From NCBI GenBank assembly GCA_002453315.1, contig DKGO01000058.1, forward strand, positions 1 to 12,062: 12,062 nt of DNA. The letters are read 5' to 3'. Below the pieces are notes generated by a model. That model worked only from the letters and a program-made list of their open reading frames with translations, had not been told where the DNA came from and made no database searches. The position numbers and the translations under genes are program-made. Origin of the DNA: Caryophanales bacterium UBA6768. Lineage in GTDB: Bacteria; Bacillota; Bacilli; Bacillales_D; Amphibacillaceae. Below, one piece after another: positions 1 to 5,023 of the stretch. The first letter of the stretch is position 1. Each line of letters begins with the position of its first letter.

Positions 1-21
1 TTGAATAATTTAATCATATAC

Positions 22-56
22 AAAAGATAGCCCATGCGAATACAGGCTATCTTTTT
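22..56 (+). terminator. Rho-independent terminator of a gene left of the window
   Basis: An 11-bp perfect stem pairs 22-32 with 45-55 around a 12-nt loop, and the 3' arm runs into a T tract (52-56). No gene precedes it inside the window, so it probably ends a transcript entering from the left. The A-rich left arm could also let it work on the other strand. Confidence 0.75.
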
Positions 57-89
57 AAATAACCATATTTAGAAAGGCGGTGTATTATC

Positions 90-305
90 ATGGAAGAATT
101 CGTCACGATTGTATCGAACGTTGGTTTTCCAATTGCAGTCGCAGCATATTTATTAATTAGGCTTGAATCTGTAATTAAAGGATTGCAACAATCTATTACA
201 AGTTTAACTTTAGTTGTCGCAAAACAAAACAACGTAAATCAAGAACAGATGGAAAAAATACTAGAATTGAATGGGATAAGTGAGCATAATCAAACGTTTA
301 GTTAA
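90..305 (+). CDS. YvrJ family small membrane-associated protein
   Basis: A 71-residue protein starting at ATG 90, with an AAAGG-type RBS at 73-77. Residues 1-25 (ending in SNVGFPIAVAAYLLIRLE) form a short hydrophobic helix followed directly by a charged amphipathic helix (about 25-60). This layout and the phrase SNVGFPIAVA..LL.RLE are characteristic of the YvrJ family of small Bacillus proteins. The hydrophobic stretch suggests one membrane segment with the tail in the cytoplasm. The biochemical role of YvrJ proteins is not established. In some bacilli they lie near sigma/anti-sigma loci, but no such partner is visible here. The gene sits alone after a terminator and converges on the HEPN gene, with only 36 bp between the two stop codons. 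The family call is from recognition of the N-terminal motif, not a search. Confidence 0.75.
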   Translation: MEEFVTIVSNVGFPIAVAAYLLIRLESVIKGLQQSITSLTLVVAKQNNVNQEQMEKILELNGISEHNQTFS

Positions 306-341
306 CGAAAGAATTTTAGGATAAGAGAGAAACGAAAAGGA

Positions 342-728
342 TTAAATACTAGGCTCGGGAAGTTCTTGTGTAGACTGAACCGCGGGGGTTTGCATAATGA
401 CAAGTTCATAAACAGACTTTAAATGTCTAAACTCTCCTTTTGTTAGCATTCTACAATGAGCAATTTTATTTCGTATGGGAACGATGGAAAAGAGTTTGGA
501 GTAAGTGTCATTTGCGTAAATTTGCCGTAATGAGGGGATGGTTTGGTACCAGGTAACTAAGTCAAAAAATGTTAGTTTATTAAAGTTAGTTCCCAAGCGT
601 CCACTCAATCTTTGAATGACATCTGGCCACCGTGGACCATACAGTTGTTCCAATCTTTTTTTTGCTGTTAAGCGTAATGTGTTTTCAAGATCGAACAAAT
701 ATTGATATGCCGTTTGCATATTCTCCAA
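342..728 (-). CDS. HEPN-fold (Swt1-like) protein, putative RNase-type defence or toxin protein
   Basis: About 128 residues from a TTG start at 728. This start is preferred over GTG 737 because the strong AAGGAGG at 743-737 is 8 nt upstream of the TTG but overlaps the GTG. The protein is largely helical. Near its C-terminus it carries RNKIAH (residues 86-91), the R-x4-H motif that defines HEPN ribonucleases, in the order helix - FFDLVTWYQ - RNKIAHCRML typical of Swt1-like HEPN domains. HEPN proteins are often RNA-cleaving toxins or abortive-infection effectors, and some are non-catalytic partners. No cognate nucleotidyltransferase (MNT) antitoxin is visible next door. It is transcribed divergently from the EVE-HNH locus, which suits a defence context. 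The fold assignment is fairly secure, the activity is inferred. The tail after residue 112 is low-complexity and Pro/Glu-rich. Confidence 0.7.
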   Translation of the reverse strand: MENMQTAYQYLFDLENTLRLTAKKRLEQLYGPRWPDVIQRLSGRLGTNFNKLTFFDLVTWYQTIPSLRQIYANDTYSKLFSIVPIRNKIAHCRMLTKGEFRHLKSVYELVIMQTPAVQSTQELPEPSI

Positions 729-823
729 TATAATCACCTCCTTAAGCAGATATGAACAATTGCTTATTTATAAATTGCTCTTAGACAAAACATTTGACAT
801 AACACTCCGAATTCCTTTGTTTT

Positions 824-852
824 ATGACAAGATGTTCAATCAAAAGTATAAT
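824..852 (+). promoter_or_regulatory. Sigma-A promoter of the EVE-HNH locus
   Basis: ATGACA (824-829) and a perfect TATAAT (847-852) are separated by exactly 17 bp. Transcription should begin near 859, about 60 nt before the EVE start. The HEPN gene reads away on the other strand, so 744-823 is a shared divergent control region. It contains a repeated AATTGCT word but no clear second promoter. Confidence 0.75.
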
Positions 853-918
853 ACCTTTATAGAGCCAAAATTAAAAACTTAGAGATTCATACTAATATTG
901 ACAGGAGAATTTAATAAA

Positions 919-1368
919 TTGAGAACTTGGATATTTCAAGGTAATCCTAATAAATTTAATGTTGATGATTATTTATTAGAAAACGAGTTTATCTGGTGGT
1001 CAATTAGACAAAAGCATTTTGCCGAAGATATTAATGTTGGGGATGACGTGTATATTTGGCGGTCTGATGGTGACAAGAGAGGGAGTGGGGGAATTGTAGC
1101 GCGAACCAAAGTTAATTCCTCACCTCAGTATTATACAGGTGATAAGCATGCTAACTCTTATTGGTATGAAGGTATTCAGGATGAACCATATTTAGCTGTA
1201 AAATTAAAAGTTATTGAAGTGCGGATTACTAATCCTATACGACGTCTCGAACTTGAGGAGCATAAAGAACTTACTGATTTAAAAATTATGCGACTAAGAC
1301 AAAACACAAACTATTTGGTTGACAAGCATCATGTAGTTCATTTAAAAAAATTTGGAATCGTAAGGTAG
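919..1368 (+). CDS. EVE domain protein, N-terminal half of a split EVE-HNH nuclease
   Basis: Start taken as TTG 919, because AGGAG at 903-907 is 11 nt upstream; an in-frame TTG at 898 lies before that RBS. The 149 residues form an EVE (PUA-like) domain: it opens with RTWIFQGNPNKFNVDDYL, then IWWSIRQKHF, VGDDVYIWRSDG, GSGGIVARTKV, and late LKIMRLRQNTNYLV. EVE domains flip out and read modified bases (5-methyl- or 5-hydroxymethylcytosine, or modified RNA). When fused to HNH they form type IV restriction enzymes that cut modified DNA. Here the frame stops at 1366-1368 just after the domain, while the next frame continues open into the HNH domain. The last residues (FGIVR) look out-of-frame. It is therefore probably not a free-standing protein but the specificity half of a 397-residue EVE-HNH enzyme. 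Confidence 0.8.
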   Translation: MRTWIFQGNPNKFNVDDYLLENEFIWWSIRQKHFAEDINVGDDVYIWRSDGDKRGSGGIVARTKVNSSPQYYTGDKHANSYWYEGIQDEPYLAVKLKVIEVRITNPIRRLELEEHKELTDLKIMRLRQNTNYLVDKHHVVHLKKFGIVR

Positions 1369-1374
1369 CGATTC
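1344..1374 (+). promoter_or_regulatory. Candidate -1 frameshift signal: A_AAA_AAA plus hairpin
   Basis: In the EVE frame the heptamer reads A_AAA_AAA (1344-1350). After a 4-nt spacer, GAATCG (1355-1360) pairs with CGATTC (1369-1374) around an 8-nt loop containing the EVE-frame stop TAG (1366-1368). A -1 slip on the heptamer makes the next codon ATT at 1350, which is exactly the HNH frame, and gives ...HLKK-IWNRKVAIQ.... The 6-bp stem is short and the spacer is at the low end of usual values, so the A7 may simply be an indel-prone or phase-variable tract. Confidence 0.5.
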
Positions 1375-1430
1375 AAGCGGATAAAGCTATAAAGCCAACT
1401 GACTACATAAAAGCCTATAAGCTACCGCCA

Positions 1431-2111
1431 TTGAAGTTTAGTGGTAGGGATAGAGAATATAACTATTATTCAGATAAATTAAAAGCAAGAGTTATATATG
1501 AACACTTGATTAATAATATGATGCACAGAGATTTAGATAAAGATGTACTAGGAATAACGAGTGGTAATACAAATGGTCGCGATTCAGCAAATATCCTTTA
1601 TTATTTAGGGATGAAAGCTGCCTATAGAGGAATTTTTCAAGGGGAAAAGTTAAGTACTGTGATTAAGATTTTAAAAGCAAATGGAGAAAAGTATAAAGAT
1701 ACAGTGCGCTTATTGAAGCTATTAAATGATGATTTAGAAAACAGCATTAAATCCGATATTGAGGCAGAACGAGCTGAAGAAGGGCATGGAATAGAGGGAA
1801 AAGTTAAATTTTATTACGGAAAAAGATACGAACGTGACCCCAAAAATAGAATGTTAGCTATACAAAAACATGGGTTAAATTGTTACGCTTGTGATTTTAA
1901 CTTTGAAGAGGTATATGGTGAGCGTGGGAAAGACTTTATAGAAATACACCATATTAAGCCACTAAGCAAATTAGGAGAGGAGGTAAAAATAGATCCAGAA
2001 ACGGATTTGATTCCTTTATGTGCAAATTGTCATCGCATGGTGCATCGGAGAAGAGATGACGTATTAGGCATAGATACATTGAAAGATATGATTAAAAAAG
2101 ATAATAAATAG
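1431..2111 (+). CDS. HNH endonuclease domain, C-terminal half of a split EVE-HNH nuclease
   Basis: The listed start TTG 1431 is only the first possible start codon and has no RBS. The frame is open upstream to 1323 and encodes a plausible linker (AIQADKAIKPTDYIKAYKLPPL), so translation probably enters from the EVE frame at 1350. The 226 residues counted from 1431 include a helical linker (about 1-120) and a C-terminal zinc-HNH domain: CYAC (151-154), FEEVYGERGKDFIEIHHIKP (HH at 173-174), then CANCH (197-201) and H205. The four cysteines bind the structural zinc, and the HH pair supplies the catalytic and metal-binding histidines. All key residues are intact, arguing against long decay. HNH domains of this type paired with EVE act as modification-dependent endonucleases. 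Substrate and activity here are inferred from the family. Confidence 0.82.
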   Translation: MKFSGRDREYNYYSDKLKARVIYEHLINNMMHRDLDKDVLGITSGNTNGRDSANILYYLGMKAAYRGIFQGEKLSTVIKILKANGEKYKDTVRLLKLLNDDLENSIKSDIEAERAEEGHGIEGKVKFYYGKRYERDPKNRMLAIQKHGLNCYACDFNFEEVYGERGKDFIEIHHIKPLSKLGEEVKIDPETDLIPLCANCHRMVHRRRDDVLGIDTLKDMIKKDNK

Positions 2112-2151
2112 GGGTTGTAGTTTATAGATTGATGAATAATCAGATTGTAAG

Positions 2152-2185
2152 GAATCCAGTAAATTAAATCTTTCTAACTGGATTC
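2152..2185. other. Hairpin overlapping the 3' end of the zinc-ribbon gene
   Basis: GAATCCAGT (2152-2160) pairs with ACTGGATTC (2177-2185) around a 16-nt loop that contains the stop codon of the minus-strand gene. There is no clear T run on either side, so it is not a classical terminator. It may protect the 3' end or reduce convergent read-through from the EVE-HNH transcript. Confidence 0.5.
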
Positions 2186-2346
2186 AACTTATTTCCAAAG
2201 TCATATGGTTGAGAATAGTAGACTTTGCTGCACTCTACACATTCAACATCGCACACCCTATTGTAATTTATTTTATCTTTAACTTTCCTAGGGACTTCTT
2301 CAACTTTTATTACTAGTAACATGCCCCCGCATTCATTACAAATCAT
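2164..2346 (-). CDS. Small zinc-ribbon-like protein of unknown function
   Basis: A 60-residue protein with two CxxC knuckles: C3-x2-C6 (MICNECGG) and C36-x2-C39 (VECVECSK), plus an extra C32. This is the pattern of a single zinc ribbon. The start is well supported: GGGGGA lies 7 nt before ATG 2346. It has its own promoter with an extended -10 (see 2393-2424). The conserved-looking tail (KVYYSQPYDFGNKLNPVRKI) suggests a real protein family, but I do not recognise it. Plausible roles are a small DNA- or RNA-binding or metal-handling protein; none can be chosen. It converges on the EVE-HNH locus, with 52 bp between the stop codons. Confidence 0.65.
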   Translation of the reverse strand: MICNECGGMLLVIKVEEVPRKVKDKINYNRVCDVECVECSKVYYSQPYDFGNKLNPVRKI

Positions 2347-2392
2347 AACTATCCCCCATTTCTATTTGAGATAATGATTAGATTTGATTCTT

Positions 2393-2424
2393 ATTATATC
2401 ATTTATAAAATTGTAATATACAAT
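2393..2424 (-). promoter_or_regulatory. Promoter with overlapping inverted repeat, zinc-ribbon gene
   Basis: On the minus strand, TGATATAAT gives an extended -10 (hexamer 2398-2393). A TTGTAT -35-like hexamer (2423-2418) lies 19 bp upstream. That -35 is inside a perfect 6-bp inverted repeat, ATTGTA-ATA-TACAAT (2410-2424), which could be an operator. Regulator unknown. Confidence 0.5.
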
Positions 2425-2544
2425 AGTTTATAAGACAAAGTTGCACATTAGCATGGTTATAAAGCTATTCACCTAGCCCATCACCGCAACCATCGAAGAA
2501 GAATTAATTAGATACGGGTAGCCGTGAATGGGCTGAAGCTGACA

Positions 2545-2604
2545 ATCGCATCATTTCCTCCAGTGGCCATGATTAATCATCGCCACTTTTGGAAATCATG
2601 CGAT
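2545..2604. repeat. 60-bp near-perfect palindrome
   Basis: Positions i and 5149-i pair from the centre (2574/2575) out to 2545/2604, with 25 of 30 base pairs matching. The core ATGATTAATCAT is a perfect 12-bp palindrome. Mismatches are confined to 2568, 2559-2561 and 2552. There is no loop, so it is more likely a DNA-level cruciform or protein-binding site, or a palindromic mobile repeat, than an ordinary terminator. Confidence 0.7.
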
Positions 2605-2809
2605 GCTATTACAATGAAGTTATATTTTAATTCAGGAAGTTTTGTGTAAGTCTAATCGGGCGCTTCATGAATCATTGTAGTAGATATCCCAAGAAGTAGC
2701 GACACCAACAATCATTCATCAAGCTGTACAAAAAACAGACCCTCGCCCATTTAATTTTCTACACGTATCATTATATTACGCCTATCCGAGAATCGCCCTA
2801 TGCATTACC

Positions 2810-2968
2810 GCCCCCTCCTTCCTATATCCCCACTCAAACACCCCCAACACCTTCCACCCCCATATCCCGCGTGCCGTTCATTCCGCTCCCGCTTCATTGG
2901 CACTTGGATAAATAATGAAGGATTGAAGGTTGAGGGGGAACCAGGAAGGAGGGGGCTTGGCTTTTTTT
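2810..2968 (+). repeat. Nested C-rich/G-rich inverted repeats ending in a T7 run
   Basis: The outer stem is 14 bp perfect (2810-2823 with 2943-2956). A middle stem pairs CCCCC (2841-2845) with GGGGG (2934-2938) and ACCTTC (2849-2854) with GAAGGT (2925-2930). An inner stem pairs GTGCC (2871-2875) with GGCAC (2899-2903). Seven T residues follow at 2962-2968. The nested order would fold into one long branched hairpin of about 150 nt. It has terminator-like features but is much larger than a terminator, so it could be a structured RNA. No known RNA family motif was recognised. Confidence 0.5.
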
Positions 2969-3040
2969 GAATGGATGAACATTGAATAATTTACATGAAG
3001 CGGGTTAACTATTGATTTTTCTTGCAGCAATCAATTCAAA

Positions 3041-3071
3041 CAGTCGGGAACACTCCGTACATTCCCGACTG
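3041..3071. repeat. 10-bp perfect hairpin
   Basis: CAGTCGGGAA (3041-3050) pairs perfectly with TTCCCGACTG (3062-3071) around an 11-nt loop. Neither side has a real T run, although the minus-strand side is followed by TTTG. No adjacent gene is present, so this may be a weak terminator or a leftover of mobile DNA. Confidence 0.5.
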
Positions 3072-3452
3072 GCCATATTGCATAGGGCTTGCAATCTTCA
3101 ATATTACTATTTAGCGAGCGTCTAAAAAATTACTAAGGTATAACTGATTGTAAAAGGAAAAAAACAAAAAGTGGAATGCGAATCTACGTTCCTATATAAT
3201 AATGTTAAGTCTTATAATTATGGTTTCAAAACCTCGATAAAGATTCATTAAGATGATGACTTTCCTCATCACCAAGTTTCCCCAAGTTTTCAAGAGTTCA
3301 TATTCACATTAATCTATTAATATAGGTTGATGGGTTGTTTACTGCTTTCATTCAATAAAAAAATTAAAAATTCTATGGAATATCACTGGTAAATTTATGC
3401 CAAATATTTATTAAAAAGATTATTATTTCGTTAAAAATCGGTAAATCATTCA

Positions 3453-3471
3453 TATTATACATGGTATAATA
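3453..3471 (+). promoter_or_regulatory. Methyltransferase promoter (extended -10) inside a palindromic operator candidate
   Basis: TGGTATAAT (3462-3470) is a textbook extended -10 with a perfect TATAAT (3465-3470). No good -35 is present, which an extended -10 can tolerate. The -10 lies inside a perfect 8-bp inverted repeat, TATTATAC-ATG-GTATAATA, so a dimeric protein bound there would block transcription. The methyltransferase itself or the C protein are candidates. The C-box word GACT...AGTC is absent here. Confidence 0.6.
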
Positions 3472-3502
3472 ATCTATTAATACAATAATGGAGTAGGTAG
3501 AT

Positions 3503-4606
3503 ATGAAATTTAAAGCATTATCTTTATTTACAGGTGCAGGAGGAATGGATCTTGGTTTTAAATTAGCTGGAGTAGACGTTATTTGGGCTAACGAAATTGA
3601 TAAAGATGCTGGAATTACTTACGAAACAAACAATCCTGAGACTATTCTTCGAAAGGGAGACATCCAAAACTATTACAAAGAATTAGGAGATTATAAAAAC
3701 ATAGATATTATTTTTGGAGGACCACCTTGCCAAGGATTTTCTATAGCAGGTAAGATGGACCCTTCTGATATAAGGAATAATTTAATATGGAGCTTTTTAA
3801 AGGCAATCGATATTGTTAGACCTAAAGCCTTTGTAATGGAAAATGTTAAGGCACTACTTACACATAAAAAGTGGCAAGATGTAAGAAAAAAATTTATGAA
3901 TTCTTCAGATGAAATGGGTTATAGCTGTTATCCCTTCTTGTTAAATTCATCAACTTTTGGGGTACCTCAAAATAGAGAACGTGTATTTTTTATTGGATTA
4001 CTAGATAAATCTATTGATAAACAACAGTTTCTTTCTAGACTTGAAAAATATGAAAAATCCCCTAAATCTGTAAGGGAAACAATCTCATATTTAGGGCCAG
4101 CTGGGTCTAAAAGCAATCCATTAACTTGTTCAGCAAAAATTACTTTTGCTGAAAATCCAATATTGAGAAAATCACCATATGCTGGTATGTTGTTTAATGG
4201 CGCCGGTCGCCCCATTAATTTAGAAGGTGCATCCAATACCTTGCCCGCTTCAATGGGGGGGAACAAGACTCCAATAATTGATGAGGCATTATTATATAAT
4301 CAAGCTAAAGATAATTGGATTGAAAACTATCACAGATCGCTGTTGGAGAATAGATTAACACCTATATATAAAGAAGCTCCTTCTAGATTAAGAAGGATTA
4401 CAATTAACGAAGCAGCTTTAATACAAACTTTTCCTAGGAATTATTTTTTTTCAGGTAGTAAAACTTCAGTTTATAAACAAATTGGAAATGCTGTACCCGT
4501 TCTCCTTGCACAGGCGGTTGCCCTAGCAACAATTGAAGAGCTTCAGGATACTCCGGTTATCGTAAAAAACCAACAACTTTCTATTGATTCATTTATAACT
4601 GTTTAA
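3503..4606 (+). CDS. Type II DNA (cytosine-5-)-methyltransferase
   Basis: A 367-residue C5-methyltransferase of the R-M cassette. It transfers a methyl group from S-adenosylmethionine to C5 of cytosine in the recognition site, protecting host DNA from the endonuclease downstream. Motifs appear in canonical order: I (LSLFTGAGGMDLGF, 7-19), IV with catalytic Cys76 (GGPPCQGFS), VI (ENV, 113-115), VIII (QNRER, 156-160), IX (RRITINEAALIQTFP, 297-311) and X (QIGNAVP, 326-332). The target-recognition segment lies between VIII and IX and is compact, as expected for a mono-specific enzyme. Start ATG 3503 follows GGAG at 3490-3493 with 9-nt spacing. It has its own extended -10 promoter and terminator, so it can be expressed independently of the C/R operon. 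The target sequence cannot be read off; GAGCTC is a guess based only on the endonuclease family. Confidence 0.93.
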   Translation: MKFKALSLFTGAGGMDLGFKLAGVDVIWANEIDKDAGITYETNNPETILRKGDIQNYYKELGDYKNIDIIFGGPPCQGFSIAGKMDPSDIRNNLIWSFLKAIDIVRPKAFVMENVKALLTHKKWQDVRKKFMNSSDEMGYSCYPFLLNSSTFGVPQNRERVFFIGLLDKSIDKQQFLSRLEKYEKSPKSVRETISYLGPAGSKSNPLTCSAKITFAENPILRKSPYAGMLFNGAGRPINLEGASNTLPASMGGNKTPIIDEALLYNQAKDNWIENYHRSLLENRLTPIYKEAPSRLRRITINEAALIQTFPRNYFFSGSKTSVYKQIGNAVPVLLAQAVALATIEELQDTPVIVKNQQLSIDSFITV

Positions 4607-4610
4607 AAAA

Positions 4611-4645
4611 ACAAGGTGATGTCCGTCGACATCACCTTGTTTTTT
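4611..4645 (+). terminator. Strong terminator between methyltransferase and C gene
   Basis: A 13-bp perfect stem (4611-4623 with 4628-4640) closes a 4-nt loop (CGTC) and is followed by six T (4640-4645). A run of A precedes it, so it may work in both directions. It insulates the C/R operon from methyltransferase transcription, which matters for the timing of restriction. Confidence 0.92.
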
Positions 4646-4735
4646 ATATGTCTTCTTTTCTAAATACCCTCACTAATAATAAAGAATAATTCATAATTCT
4701 TAATTAATAGCTAAAGATAAGAAAGAATAATACGT

Positions 4736-4761
4736 GACTTATAGTCCGTGGACTTATTGTA
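4736..4761 (+). promoter_or_regulatory. Tandem C-box operator of the controller gene
   Basis: Two copies of a GACT-TAT-AGTC type palindrome are spaced by CGTG: GACTTATAGTC (4736-4746, perfect) and GACTTATTGTA (4751-4761, degenerate right half). This is the arrangement known for controller proteins of the C.PvuII/C.Esp1396I type, where the distal box binds tightly and activates and the proximal box binds weakly and represses. It ends 22 bp before the C start codon. The exact -35 and -10 could not be fixed with confidence; GGACTT at 4750-4755 could serve as a -35 within box 2. Confidence 0.85.
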
Positions 4762-4783
4762 AGCAAGGATAGATGATTGAATT

Positions 4784-5023
4784 ATGGATACTTTTGAAAA
4801 TAATGAAAAGAAAATTTTTGGAGAAACTTTGAGGGAAATTAGGATAAAGAAGGGGCTAAGTCAAGAATCTCTAGCCGAAAAGGCATCACTAGATCGAACT
4901 TATATCAGTAGTTGCGAACGGGGTAAAAGAAATATCTCCCTTATTAACATATGTGTAATTGCTAGGGCATTAGAAATTAACCCTTCAATATTATTGAAAG
5001 GGCTTGATATTTATGACACCTAA
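4784..5023 (+). CDS. R-M controller (C) protein, XRE-type HTH regulator
   Basis: A 79-residue one-domain helix-turn-helix protein, the usual size of R-M controller proteins. The HTH spans about residues 25-47 (LSQESLAEKASLDRTYISSCERG). The recognition-helix phrase LDRTYIS..ER..RN is the hallmark of C proteins, which bind C-boxes as dimers. It should activate its own and the endonuclease gene through the tandem C-box at 4736-4761, then repress at higher level, delaying restriction until host DNA is methylated. ATG 4784 is the only good start: a stop codon (TGA 4778) closes the frame upstream. Its RBS (AAGGA, 4765-4769) is 14 nt away, longer than ideal, so initiation may be weak or the transcript leaderless. 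Its stop overlaps the endonuclease start by 11 nt, implying translational coupling. Confidence 0.92.
   Translation: MDTFENNEKKIFGETLREIRIKKGLSQESLAEKASLDRTYISSCERGKRNISLINICVIARALEINPSILLKGLDIYDT

Larger units (their letters stand above)
2425..3452. other. Gene-free, hairpin-rich 1-kb region
   Basis: No convincing coding frame was found on either strand; all frames are broken by stops at short intervals. The region holds an AGCCCAT/ATGGGCT inverted pair (2474-2480 and 2528-2534), a 60-bp near-palindrome, a nested C-rich/G-rich fold, and a 10-bp hairpin, each listed separately. From about 3130 to 3480 it is strongly AT-rich, the only notable word being AATCTATTAATA, present at 3311 and again at 3471. 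It may be debris of a mobile element or house an unrecognised RNA. Confidence 0.5.

Noticed and set aside
3171..3251. 26-codon GTG-initiated frame with AAAGGA 11 nt upstream in the AT-rich gap
   Set aside because: Short, no family, and A-rich context makes an RBS-like word likely by chance.
2425..3480. CRISPR array or decayed transposase in the gene-free kilobase
   Set aside because: No regularly spaced direct repeats are present, and no frame on either strand gives a recognisable transposase segment.
3967..4266. 99-codon open frame antisense to the methyltransferase gene
   Set aside because: Shadow of the methyltransferase coding sequence covering its target-recognition segment and motif VIII; no independent support.
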